This document shows positions 51,406 through 59,446 of a DNA stretch of 64,000 bases, one piece after another. Numbering within the stretch: the stretch's first letter is position 1; every line of letters begins with the position of its first letter. The notes beneath the pieces were generated by a model, which had not been told where the DNA came from, ran no database searches, and saw only the letters and a list, made by a program, of their open reading frames with translations. The stretch comes from an uncultured Flavobacteriaceae bacterium (GTDB lineage Bacteria > Bacteroidota > Bacteroidia > Flavobacteriales > Flavobacteriaceae): the NCBI GenBank assembly GCA_947494205.1, contig CANLUH010000023.1, positions 1-64,000 of the forward strand, read 5' to 3'. The position numbers were made by a program, and so were the translations under genes.

Positions 51406-51945
51406 TTATTTTAATTGCTTTTCTATTCGTAATAATGTATTCCAGTTTCTAGTAGTGATGTCTTTACCAAAACTGCGTTCTAAAATAGCCATTGCTTTAG
51501 TGGTCTTGGATTTTGAAAGGTCTAATGCGCTAATAATAGTATTGTTTTTATAATCTAATATTTTATAAGATTCATCTTCGCTTTGCCACGGAAATTGAAG
51601 CGTGGTTGTTACAGTAGTTTTTAAAAATGAAATATAAAGTCTACTATCTTTTGTTATTTCTATTGCGCTAAAAGGATTTTGTTTTAATAGTTGTTGTATA
51701 GTGTTTACTGTTCTTATAATAGTTGGGATAGGGAACCCGAATGTATTTTCTAGTTGTGTGGTTGTAATTTGCTCGAGAGTTGTGATTTCTTCGTCTGTAT
51801 AATCGAAAATAATATTACCAGAATTTAAAATGGTAATTATATTTTTAAAACCTAGTTTTTGTAATTCCGTTTTTAAATCTGCCATTGGTACTTTATGGTG
51901 TCCGCCAACATTAATGCCTCTTAAAAAAGCGATGTATGTTTTCAT
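51406..51945 (-). CDS. DUF1697 family protein
   Basis: The 179 residues start YIAFLRGINVGGHHKVPMAD, the family hallmark, followed by ILNSGNIIFD and the C-terminal RNWNTLLRI motif. It should be cytoplasmic. The biochemical function of DUF1697 is not known to me. Confidence 0.9.
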   Translation of the reverse strand: MKTYIAFLRGINVGGHHKVPMADLKTELQKLGFKNIITILNSGNIIFDYTDEEITTLEQITTTQLENTFGFPIPTIIRTVNTIQQLLKQNPFSAIEITKDSRLYISFLKTTVTTTLQFPWQSEDESYKILDYKNNTIISALDLSKSKTTKAMAILERSFGKDITTRNWNTLLRIEKQLK

Positions 51946-51950
51946 ATCTT

Positions 51951-52529
51951 TTAAATTTTAGAGTTCCAACCTCTTTTCTCTATGGTTCTTACATTGGTTT
52001 TGTCTTTTAAACTTTTTAAGTATTTAGATAGCTTTTTTAGTTCGTCGTCTTGTAAATCTCCAAGAAACGCTTTTGGGTAAATTGCATTTCCATAGTTTTC
52101 ACGGCACTTATGCGGTGTGTCGTCCACTATTAATATTCTATCGAGTTTAAAGCCTTTTCTTTTTAGCTTCTTTAATGGTTTAATATAATGATAATGGTCG
52201 GAAAAATAGCTTTCGTAATTACCATATTGATCTGTTTGTAGTGCTCTGTGTCTTCTATAAACACAGCGACTTCTTGCCCAAACAAATTGTAATGTAATGT
52301 CTTCTGGAACAATATGTTTTACTACTTCACCTACATAATCGTCTGATGCAGAAGACCAAAGTGCAATTAAAAAATCATCTTTTATAGCATTAAAAAAATC
52401 ATTTAAATAAGGTCTGCGATAAATAAAGTAATCGAACACTTTATAATCTGTGGGTCTATTAAGTGCGTTTGGTGTAGCATGAATTAATGTTTCATCTATA
52501 TCGAGTACTAGAAGCATTTTATTTGTCAT
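51951..52529 (-). CDS. NLI-interacting-factor-type HAD phosphatase
   Basis: This 192-residue HAD-fold protein has the catalytic motif LDIDETLIHATP (Asp10 and Asp12), a second motif around LWSSASDDY and the third in DRILIVDDTPHK. The DxDxT-type first motif and short cap are those of FCP/SCP-like phosphatases, which act on phosphoproteins in eukaryotes. It lies 1 nt after the cyclic-phosphate receiver gene, suggesting a joint role. Confidence 0.87.
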   Translation of the reverse strand: MTNKMLLVLDIDETLIHATPNALNRPTDYKVFDYFIYRRPYLNDFFNAIKDDFLIALWSSASDDYVGEVVKHIVPEDITLQFVWARSRCVYRRHRALQTDQYGNYESYFSDHYHYIKPLKKLKRKGFKLDRILIVDDTPHKCRENYGNAIYPKAFLGDLQDDELKKLSKYLKSLKDKTNVRTIEKRGWNSKI

Positions 52530-52530
52530 T

Positions 52531-52866
52531 TTAAGAACGATTTAAATGCTTAATATAATTATTTAAAAGCCCTCTTATTTGCTCAGCTGCAACTGGGTTT
52601 GCAGAGTGTACTTTAAATTTAAGAGGTCTTAAATCTAGACCAGATTCGTAAACTAACCATTTTGCCGCGGCTAAACCATCTGGTGCTACCGTACCATCTT
52701 CTGCAAGACCTAGATCATTATCGAAACTGATGTAATGCGGTAATCCATTGGTTTTAATATAGTCTACAAAAGCAGTATAAGTTCTAACGATATCGAATTG
52801 AGATTCCATAGATTTATCGTAAATCATGTCTATGGTTCTTACATCGTCTAGAAATAGTTTCTTCAT
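52531..52866 (-). CDS. Cyclic-phosphate processing receiver-domain (cpRec) protein
   Basis: This is a 111-residue stand-alone receiver-like domain. The acidic pocket LFLDDVRT opens it and HYISFDNDLGL holds the central acidic cluster. The KVHSANPVAAEQIRGLL end carries the HSxNP motif of the cpRec family, predicted by others to act on cyclic phosphates. It leads the nine-gene run and is paired with the HAD phosphatase. Confidence 0.82.
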   Translation of the reverse strand: MKKLFLDDVRTIDMIYDKSMESQFDIVRTYTAFVDYIKTNGLPHYISFDNDLGLAEDGTVAPDGLAAAKWLVYESGLDLRPLKFKVHSANPVAAEQIRGLLNNYIKHLNRS

Positions 52867-53127
52867 TGTTTAAATTATCAAGTACTATAAGCGCTTTTCT
52901 CTTTATTGGTGTGCTTAAAAGATTAAATGTACAACATTACTGGCTTTCATTATGTTTATTGTATATAAAAACTTAGGTAGTTCTACTTGCTTTTTTAAAC
53001 GTTGTTTATACGCTAGTAGATGTAGTGAATCTGTTAGACCTTTGTTATATAAAATAAAAGTACTGTTTTATTTTCTTAGAGGTAGAATAAATAGAAGTGC
53101 TTTAAACACTAAATAAAATTAAATATA
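52867..53127. other. Divergent intergenic region
   Basis: This stretch separates the cpRec operon from the phosphatidylserine decarboxylase gene. It must hold two promoters, but I see no unambiguous TAnnTTTG box with a TTG at the right distance. No gene or repeat is visible. Confidence 0.4.
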
Positions 53128-54396
53128 ATGGCAAATAGAACACATACTTCCGTGGTTGAAGATTTAAAAACATTACTTAGTAATAATCCAGAAATGGAAG
53201 TTGCTTTGTTAGCGTCTTTAAAAATGGCAAATGTAAGTGCAAAAAATAAATTGAATTCAGATTTATATAAAGCTATAAATAACGAATTTCAAGGTAATGG
53301 TTGGCCAACAACTATTGAAGCTTATTATGATTATCTAGAATTATATGTGCGTTTAGTGCCAAATGAAAGTAACGACCCTAACTATCCTAATGCTTGGAAA
53401 AGTAACGGAGAAGCTAATGGTTATAACCAAAAGGTTTACGATTTATTATGTCAGTTTTATTGGTTAGTTGATCAGAAAGTTCCAGAAACAAATGTTTCTA
53501 TGCAAAGCTTTAAAAGTTTTGCAGCTTGGTTAGTAGATTTCGCTAAAGCTTGGGGTGCATTTTTAGATACAGAACCTTCACTAACTCCAGAAAGTTTGCA
53601 TTCGTTTAAGTATGATACCATGTATAATTATCCTTTATATGCCGAAAACGAGTCGACTTGGAATACATTTAACACGTTTTTCTATAGAGAATTCAATGAT
53701 GCAAACCCAGATACGGGAATAACACCATTGCGTCCTATTGCAGAACCAGATAGTAATACAACTATTGTAGCGCCTGCCGATTGTACATTTAAAGAAGATT
53801 ACGCTATAGATAGTAACGGGAATGTACTGGACAAGGAAGGGCAACTTACTTCTGTTGTTTTTAAGCAAACACATGCTATAGGTAATGTTAAAACGCTTTT
53901 AGATAATAGTGAATATGCAGAGGATTTTTATAACGGTACTTTTGTACATTACTTTTTAAGCCCGTTCGATTATCACCGTTTCCACACACCAGTAGGAGGT
54001 GAGGTTCTAGAAATTAAAGCAATACAAGGTAAAGTCTATTTAAATGTAGAATTAACTGCAGATGGACAATGGGATGCGCCAGATGGTGCAGGAGATGGTT
54101 ACGAGTTTAACCAAGCTAGAGGACTAGTTATTGTAGATACAAAAACGGAAGTAGGGAAGGTTGCCATTTTACCAATAGGTATGGCTCAAGTTTCTGGAGT
54201 TGAAATGTATAGCGATAAATTACAAGGCAAAACAGTAGTTAAAGGAGAGGAATTTGGTAAATTTAGATTCGGTGGGTCTGATATTATTATGCTGTTTGAA
54301 AAAGACCCAAAAGATTTGTATTTATTTAAAAAAGATCCGGGACATAACCCGATTCATTTTCAATATGGGCAAACGGCTGTGTATTGGAATAAATAA
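53128..54396 (+). CDS. Phosphatidylserine decarboxylase-family protein with PSDC domain
   Basis: This 422-residue protein has an N-terminal domain (about 1-140) of the kind found with some phosphatidylserine decarboxylases (PSDC), then the decarboxylase fold. Landmarks are FNTFFYREFND, IVAPADCTF, the active-site FDYHRFHTPVGG and GKFRFGGSDIIMLF. The GGS in the last motif is the self-cleavage site that makes the pyruvoyl cofactor. The bacterial housekeeping enzyme is shorter and lacks the PSDC part, so substrate use may differ. There is no signal peptide. Confidence 0.87.
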   Translation: MANRTHTSVVEDLKTLLSNNPEMEVALLASLKMANVSAKNKLNSDLYKAINNEFQGNGWPTTIEAYYDYLELYVRLVPNESNDPNYPNAWKSNGEANGYNQKVYDLLCQFYWLVDQKVPETNVSMQSFKSFAAWLVDFAKAWGAFLDTEPSLTPESLHSFKYDTMYNYPLYAENESTWNTFNTFFYREFNDANPDTGITPLRPIAEPDSNTTIVAPADCTFKEDYAIDSNGNVLDKEGQLTSVVFKQTHAIGNVKTLLDNSEYAEDFYNGTFVHYFLSPFDYHRFHTPVGGEVLEIKAIQGKVYLNVELTADGQWDAPDGAGDGYEFNQARGLVIVDTKTEVGKVAILPIGMAQVSGVEMYSDKLQGKTVVKGEEFGKFRFGGSDIIMLFEKDPKDLYLFKKDPGHNPIHFQYGQTAVYWNK

Positions 54397-54438
54397 TATT
54401 GTTAGTTGTAAAGTCTATAGTAATAGTTTTTGCAAAGA

Positions 54439-54470
54439 AAATGGCGAATCGTTTAGATTCGCCATTTTTA
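54439..54470. terminator. Terminator after the decarboxylase gene
   Basis: The stem AAATGGCGAATC/GATTCGCCATTT with a GTTTA loop is followed by T. It lies between convergent genes and may serve both. Confidence 0.88.
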
Positions 54471-54491
54471 ATTTATAGAGTTATATTAAAT

Positions 54492-54920
54492 CTATTGTTT
54501 TACTCTTGTTAAAATAATAGAATTAGCAGTGTTAAATTCTGTTGGGCGTACATCGTTAAAAGACGATGCTAACTTTAAGGTGTTATCATCTATAGCTTCT
54601 GCTATAAATAACATTTTTCTTTCGTCTTTTGTTTCTAGCATGGTTACCGTAAAATCTATTTCCATTGGTGTAGATTCGTAATTTACAGTGTATGTCATGG
54701 CGCATTTTTGACCTCGCATCATAAATTCTTTACCACCTAAAACTTGGCCTTGCGCTTCTAATGTCGCATAACCTTCTTTGTCAAAAAGAAAATAGCCAAC
54801 ATCTCCGTTTTCTTCACCTACCCATTTACCAACAATATCTAATGCGGTATCTGTTGTTTTATCTGTAGTAAAAGCAGTTAGTGATAAAAAAGAAATGAAG
54901 AGTAATACTAATTTTTTCAT
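54492..54920 (-). CDS. Exported lipocalin-like protein
   Basis: The 142 residues start with a signal peptide (about 19 residues). A small beta-barrel-like domain begins with IVGKWVGEENGDVGYFLF and ends SIILTRVKQ. The GKW start is typical of Bacteroidota lipocalin-like proteins. Function unknown. Confidence 0.75.
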   Translation of the reverse strand: MKKLVLLFISFLSLTAFTTDKTTDTALDIVGKWVGEENGDVGYFLFDKEGYATLEAQGQVLGGKEFMMRGQKCAMTYTVNYESTPMEIDFTVTMLETKDERKMLFIAEAIDDNTLKLASSFNDVRPTEFNTANSIILTRVKQ

Positions 54921-55115
54921 GAGTTTTGTTTTTTATGTAAGTAGTTATTTTTTACTACTTGTTACAGGTGTAATGTACTAATTACTCCAATTATAGCCAA
55001 ATAGTCAAGAATAAAATGGTTATGGTAGTTGTGTTTTGTAATGGATTCTATGTTGGTAATTCATAAATAATTATATTTTGCACCTTTGCAAATAAGTAAT
55101 ATCAGATTAGTTAAG

Positions 55116-55874
55116 ATGAAAAATAGTGTATATGTTTTATTGTTATTACCTCTATTTCTGTCGGCTCAAATTAATGAAAGTGATTCGCTTAAATTAAAAG
55201 CAAGTTTATCTCTTACTGGGTTTTGGCAAAGCGGCAATGTAGAGACTTTAATTTTTAGAGCAAAATCGGACTTTAGTGTTAAGCCATGGAAGCGATGGGT
55301 TTTTAAAAATCAAAATTCTTATGTTTATCAAGAGTTTGGTAAAGAAAAAGCAGATGAAGACATACTAAGTCTTAATTTTTTATACTTTAATCCAGAGCGA
55401 AAATTATACCCGTTTGTGCTAGGCTTTGTAAGCACTAATTTTAGACGCGAAATAGATTTGCGTTATTTGTTTGGAGCTGGAGCTACATATCAAATCTTAA
55501 GCAAACATAATAATTGGCTTAAACTCTCACTTTCTAGCGAGTATGAACGCACCAATTTTTCTAAAACGAATTTTAACTATTCTCAATACGATGGTATAGA
55601 ATCTATTAATACAATACGCGGGACATTATGGATACATGGGAAGCATAGTTTAATTAAAAATAAAATAATTATTACTCATGAAAGCTACTTTCAACCTTCT
55701 GTTAAAGAAAGTGATAACTTTCGTTGGCAAGCAGATATTGGTTTAGAATTTCCTATTTGGAAATTTTTAAACTTTAAAATAAATTATCGCCATGCATTTG
55801 AAAGTATTGTGATTGAAAATCAAGAGCAGGAAGATCAGTTTTTAACCTTTGGTTTTACTATAAAAAGTTATTAA
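55116..55874 (+). CDS. DUF481 outer-membrane protein
   Basis: I start at the ATG at 55116 (MKNSVYVLLLLPLFLSAQ, a signal peptide). The 252-residue protein is a beta-barrel of the DUF481 type: ASLSLTGFWQSGNVETLIF, RWVFKNQNSYVYQEF, LRYLFGAGATYQIL and the last strand FLTFGFTIKSY. A T-rich TATATTTTG near 55072-55080 may be its -7 box. Members are induced salt-stress or porin-like proteins; no specific substrate is known. Confidence 0.83.
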   Translation: MKNSVYVLLLLPLFLSAQINESDSLKLKASLSLTGFWQSGNVETLIFRAKSDFSVKPWKRWVFKNQNSYVYQEFGKEKADEDILSLNFLYFNPERKLYPFVLGFVSTNFRREIDLRYLFGAGATYQILSKHNNWLKLSLSSEYERTNFSKTNFNYSQYDGIESINTIRGTLWIHGKHSLIKNKIIITHESYFQPSVKESDNFRWQADIGLEFPIWKFLNFKINYRHAFESIVIENQEQEDQFLTFGFTIKSY

Positions 55875-55915
55875 GTTATTGGTGTTTAGTTTTGGGTCTA
55901 CTATATGGATGCGTT

Positions 55916-56314
55916 TTATTTTAATTCCCCATTGTCTTTAAGGAATTTAAATATTTTTTTATCCACTTCAGATATAATATCTAAATCATTATAATTTAAC
56001 CATTTTATCTCTTCAATTTCACTTTTCGGACATAAAACACCATCATATTCTGCTCTATAACATGTCATTTTAACTATAACTCCTTTTTTTGCCCCATCAG
56101 ATTGAGCTTTAAAAGTTCCGACGTATTTAATTGTATTATTTTTAATTCTTACATCTAACTCTTCTAATATTTCTCTAACAAGAGTTTGCTCGTCGGTTTC
56201 TCCTAATTCTCTTTTTCCACCCGGGATGTAATATTTAGTTTTTCCTATAGATTTTGTACTTAATATTTGTCCATTTTTAGTTTCAATAAAGGCGATTTTA
56301 TCAACTTCTTGCAT
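55916..56314 (-). CDS. NUDIX hydrolase
   Basis: The 132 residues hold a complete Nudix box, GKRELGETDEQTLVREILEE plus LDV, which binds the metal for pyrophosphate cleavage. The preceding YYIPGGKRE resembles MutT/ADP-ribose types. Substrate unknown. It lies 24 nt after the stop of the upstream hypothetical gene. Confidence 0.92.
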   Translation of the reverse strand: MQEVDKIAFIETKNGQILSTKSIGKTKYYIPGGKRELGETDEQTLVREILEELDVRIKNNTIKYVGTFKAQSDGAKKGVIVKMTCYRAEYDGVLCPKSEIEEIKWLNYNDLDIISEVDKKIFKFLKDNGELK

Positions 56315-56338
56315 TTTAAGAGTATTTCTTGTTGTTTG

Positions 56339-56893
56339 TTATGCGTTTACTAATAATTTAATTTTTAAAATGGGATCAGGTTGTGTTATGTTTATAAATC
56401 GTATTGCGTTTTGACTCCAAATATTTTCAATGATGTATTTTTTATCTGCACTCAATATCCAAGTTTCTGGGCTTGAAAAAAATAGGGATGGATTAGATAG
56501 AAAGGCTTCTTTCGAGATTTCCAATTCTGGATTGCCACTAAGCGAGCATACTATAAATGTTGTGTTATTCGAGATGTCTTTAAAAAACGCTGTTACTGAC
56601 TTTATTGTTAATAGGTCGTTATGTGTTTCTATTGGTGTAGAAATAACCTCCCTATCATTTACATTAATTTGAAAATCGCCATGACTTCCTCTATAACCAT
56701 CTTTGTTTCTAACATTTATATTGTTATTTATCCAATTAACGTACTCAAAATTATAAAATATATTGAAGGTGAAATTTTGCTCTTTTAAATAGTTTAACTC
56801 AGAACTAATTTTATCACGTAGTTCTTTTAAACGGATTTCCTTTTTAAGTAAAATACGCTTTTCTTTTAAGTACTCTAATTTGTTTTTGTCCAT
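56339..56893 (-). CDS. Hypothetical protein
   Basis: I start at 56893 (MDKNKLEYLKEKRILLKKEI), just after a four-residue longer alternative. The protein has 184 residues, a basic helical N-terminus (1-40, coiled-coil-like) and a mixed C-terminal part with LEISKEAFLSNPSLFFSSPE. No signal, no membrane segment, no family recognised. It may be cotranscribed with the NUDIX gene. Confidence 0.6.
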   Translation of the reverse strand: MDKNKLEYLKEKRILLKKEIRLKELRDKISSELNYLKEQNFTFNIFYNFEYVNWINNNINVRNKDGYRGSHGDFQINVNDREVISTPIETHNDLLTIKSVTAFFKDISNNTTFIVCSLSGNPELEISKEAFLSNPSLFFSSPETWILSADKKYIIENIWSQNAIRFINITQPDPILKIKLLVNA

Positions 56894-57017
56894 ACCCAAT
56901 AGCAATCAACGATGAGTTTATATATTAATAATATTTATGAAAGGAGATAAATATATAATGCACTTTGGTTAAATACTAATGTAGTAATTATTTTTATAGA
57001 ATTGTTGGCTACTCGTT

Positions 57018-57788
57018 TTATTCAAATTTAAGTACTTCTCCATCATTTGGAATATATGTTTTGTCAATGAGCTTAAGGTTACTTAATCTAGATGTTAATG
57101 CTTCTCTGGTTGTAGGGCAATGATTAACAGCTTCTAGATGATTAGCAATGACTTTTCCGGGTGCGTTTTTTATAAATTTTACAATGTCGTCCATTGTCAT
57201 TAATAGAGGTTTAAAAATATCTAATTGTGCAGTTCCGCATGCTACTACACTAATATCTGGTTTATATTCTGTAAGTACTTTGTCTATAGCTTTTGTATAG
57301 ATTGTATCTGAACTTAAATACAAGGATTTTTCATTTGGAAATTTAATATAATAGCCCATTACATTTCCCATTGGTTTCGCAACAAAACCATAACCGTGTC
57401 TTGCAGGAATACCTTCAATTGTACCTCCAACACATTCGGTTTCCTTCCAGTAGTTTATAGATTCAACAACATTTAAGCCTCTTTTCTTTAATGTACTAGC
57501 ATCTTTGATGCTACAGATTACAGGTGTTTGTTTGTCTTTCAGTAGTTTTTCTGCTACTTTATCTAAATGATCAGGATGCAAATGTGTAATTAAACAATGT
57601 GTTGCCTTGTTTACAATTTCCATTGCATTGCTAGGTAAATCTAATATTGGATTTCTTTGTGGTTTAAATCTAAAAAGAGTAAAAGTTGGTCCAGCTGTTC
57701 CTTTGCGTCCTAACATGGGGTCTACTAGAATAACGTTCTCGTTGGTTTCAATAACCATTGTTGCATTTCTTATGTGATGTATTACCAT
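57018..57788 (-). CDS. UlaG-like metallo-beta-lactamase-fold hydrolase
   Basis: This 256-residue MBL-fold enzyme has the metal motif LITHLHPDHLDKV (HxHxDH), further ligands in IPARHGYG and LYLSSDTIY, and the final His in KVIANHLEAVNHC. It is of the phosphohydrolase/lactonase-like class. It lies 58 nt from the Crp/Fnr regulator upstream, which may control it. Confidence 0.88.
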   Translation of the reverse strand: MVIHHIRNATMVIETNENVILVDPMLGRKGTAGPTFTLFRFKPQRNPILDLPSNAMEIVNKATHCLITHLHPDHLDKVAEKLLKDKQTPVICSIKDASTLKKRGLNVVESINYWKETECVGGTIEGIPARHGYGFVAKPMGNVMGYYIKFPNEKSLYLSSDTIYTKAIDKVLTEYKPDISVVACGTAQLDIFKPLLMTMDDIVKFIKNAPGKVIANHLEAVNHCPTTREALTSRLSNLKLIDKTYIPNDGEVLKFE

Positions 57789-57846
57789 TGTGTCTTTATT
57801 TTAATACAAAATTGAAAAAGAAATTATAGGTTTCAATTGATTTGAA

Positions 57847-58425
57847 TCAATAAATACGTTTCCTTATTCTACTCAATGTTTCTGGGGTAATATTTAAATA
57901 TGAAGCGATATGGTATTGTGGTATTTTTTCTAACCAATTGGGTTTGTATATAAATAACTCTTTATATAATTCGTCTGCAGTTTTGGTGATTCTATTATAC
58001 TCCATAAGCTCTTTATGTTTTAATAGTTTCTGAAATGATAAATCTATAAAAGATTTACCACATTCGTATTTTTCTAACAACTCACGAAACGCCTTTTTAT
58101 CGATACATAAAAGGGAAACTTTTGTTAAACTTTCTTGATTTTTTTTCGTTTTTAAATCATTGTTGAATGATGTTAAATCTGTTATAAATTGTGGTTTAGT
58201 ATAGAAATTAATATTGGTTTCTTTTTCTGAAGTAGCATAATACTCTCTTATTACACCCTTATTTAAAAAACGAAGTTGCTTTTCTTCTTGATCAGCCTTA
58301 AGAATTTGAGTGCCTTTCTCGAAATTTTGTGTTTTAAATAAAGCAAGTAATTCTTTTAACCCACCTTTGTTTAAAGGGTATTCTGTTTCAAAAAACTTTG
58401 ATATTTCTTTAAATTCAGAATTCAT
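57847..58425 (-). CDS. Crp/Fnr-family transcriptional regulator
   Basis: This 192-residue regulator has an N-terminal nucleotide-binding-like domain (FEKGTQILKADQEEKQLRFL) and a C-terminal helix-turn-helix YHIASYLNITPETLSRIRKR. It is distantly like the regulator at 48293. The ligand is unknown. Confidence 0.88.
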   Translation of the reverse strand: MNSEFKEISKFFETEYPLNKGGLKELLALFKTQNFEKGTQILKADQEEKQLRFLNKGVIREYYATSEKETNINFYTKPQFITDLTSFNNDLKTKKNQESLTKVSLLCIDKKAFRELLEKYECGKSFIDLSFQKLLKHKELMEYNRITKTADELYKELFIYKPNWLEKIPQYHIASYLNITPETLSRIRKRIY

Positions 58426-58457
58426 TTTAGCTCGCTTTCATTGTTTAGAGTGTTTTT

Positions 58458-59078
58458 TTATTCAATTCTATCGTCTAGAATAATATTTAAGTGGGGTAAT
58501 TTTTCTTTAATAGCTTCTGTCTTCTCTATTATTCCATTAGATGTGAATTCTAATGTTCCAAAAACATCTTTAAGAGGCTTAACAATTATTTTTGTCCAAG
58601 ATTCATTGCCTTTATGAGACTCTATTTTTCTTGATGCTGTTTCGCCGTCTTTAAAGAGAAAAGTTCCTTTTTTATTATTCCAAACAGTAGTTAATTCACA
58701 ACTTTTAGAAGCAAAGTTTACTGTTGCCATTCCTACGCCACAAAATGCTTCTCCTACAGCCAAATGCTTTTTTAAATTAGAACATGCCATTACTTGGGTC
58801 ATTATTACTTCTGCATAAGTTAGGTTGTCATATTTCATCTTCCTTAATGGCATTCCTACATCGTATTCAATAGCAAAAAAGTCTTTCCAAAATGTCAATT
58901 TAATCGCTTTACAATTACCGTCATAGTATTCGTCAAACGCATGGCATAACACTTCAAAAGGTAGTGAGTTAAGCGATTTTTCCGAAAAGCATTTTTCAAA
59001 GTACATTTCCGGCCTCATTCTAACATGGTTTTTACCAGAAAGCGCTTGTATATCCTCTTCTTTATAGTCTTTACTCAT
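58458..59078 (-). CDS. Stand-alone GyrB/ParE-like GHKL ATPase domain protein
   Basis: This 206-residue protein looks like only the N-terminal ATPase subdomain of GyrB. DIQALSGKNHVRMRPEMYF matches the GyrB start (LEAVRKRPGMYIG), Glu42 in FEVLCHAFDE takes the place of the catalytic Glu, Asp73 and Gly75 lie in EYDVGMP, and CGVGMATVNF matches the HGVG-VVNAL loop. His46 replaces the metal-binding Asn46 of E. coli GyrB. The transducer, TOPRIM and CAP-binding parts are absent. No frameshift is visible, so it is a separate gene. Its role is unknown; possible ATP binding without normal hydrolysis. Confidence 0.75.
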   Translation of the reverse strand: MSKDYKEEDIQALSGKNHVRMRPEMYFEKCFSEKSLNSLPFEVLCHAFDEYYDGNCKAIKLTFWKDFFAIEYDVGMPLRKMKYDNLTYAEVIMTQVMACSNLKKHLAVGEAFCGVGMATVNFASKSCELTTVWNNKKGTFLFKDGETASRKIESHKGNESWTKIIVKPLKDVFGTLEFTSNGIIEKTEAIKEKLPHLNIILDDRIE

Positions 59079-59173
59079 AGGTGCCCTTTAATGGTTTATA
59101 ACGTTATTGTGTATAATTAGTAGCGAGTTTATATGCGCTATTTTTCGGAAATCAAAATACAAAATAAAAAAGA

Positions 59174-59205
59174 ATAGCGACTTGAATTATGGTTCAAATC
59201 GCTAT
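59174..59205 (-). terminator. Terminator of the small glycine-rich gene
   Basis: The stem ATAGCGACTTGAA/TTCAAATCGCTAT is followed on the minus strand by TCTTTTTTATTTTG. It supports a transcript that ends with the 55-residue ORF. Confidence 0.8.
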
Positions 59206-59258
59206 GTATTAAACATGATGTTGATAATGGTTTAATAAAGATTAGGTGTTTTTAAGTC

Positions 59259-59426
59259 CTATTTCTTATTCTTTTTTTTAACCCCAGTTCCAAGTGTAGT
59301 TCCAAGAACTAAACCCACACCAGATCCTAAACACAAGCCAATTGCGATATTATTTGTTAAGATTCCAATACAAAGTCCAATTCCAGCTCCAAAAATTAAA
59401 CCTAATTTTAGATGTTTATTTTTCAT
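59259..59426 (-). CDS. 55-residue glycine-zipper membrane protein (small ORF)
   Basis: The ORF runs from ATG at 59426 to TAG at 59259-59261. After a basic start (MKNKHLKLG) there are two hydrophobic stretches rich in Gly with GxxxG spacing (LIFGAGIGLCIGIL and IAIGLCLGSGVGLVLGTTLG), then a Lys-rich end. The two helices probably form a hairpin in the membrane. It starts 20 nt after the NmrA gene and has its own terminator, so it is likely the last gene of that operon. Function unknown. Confidence 0.65.
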   Translation of the reverse strand: MKNKHLKLGLIFGAGIGLCIGILTNNIAIGLCLGSGVGLVLGTTLGTGVKKKNKK

Positions 59427-59446
59427 ATTGTAGGTTTTTATTTAAT

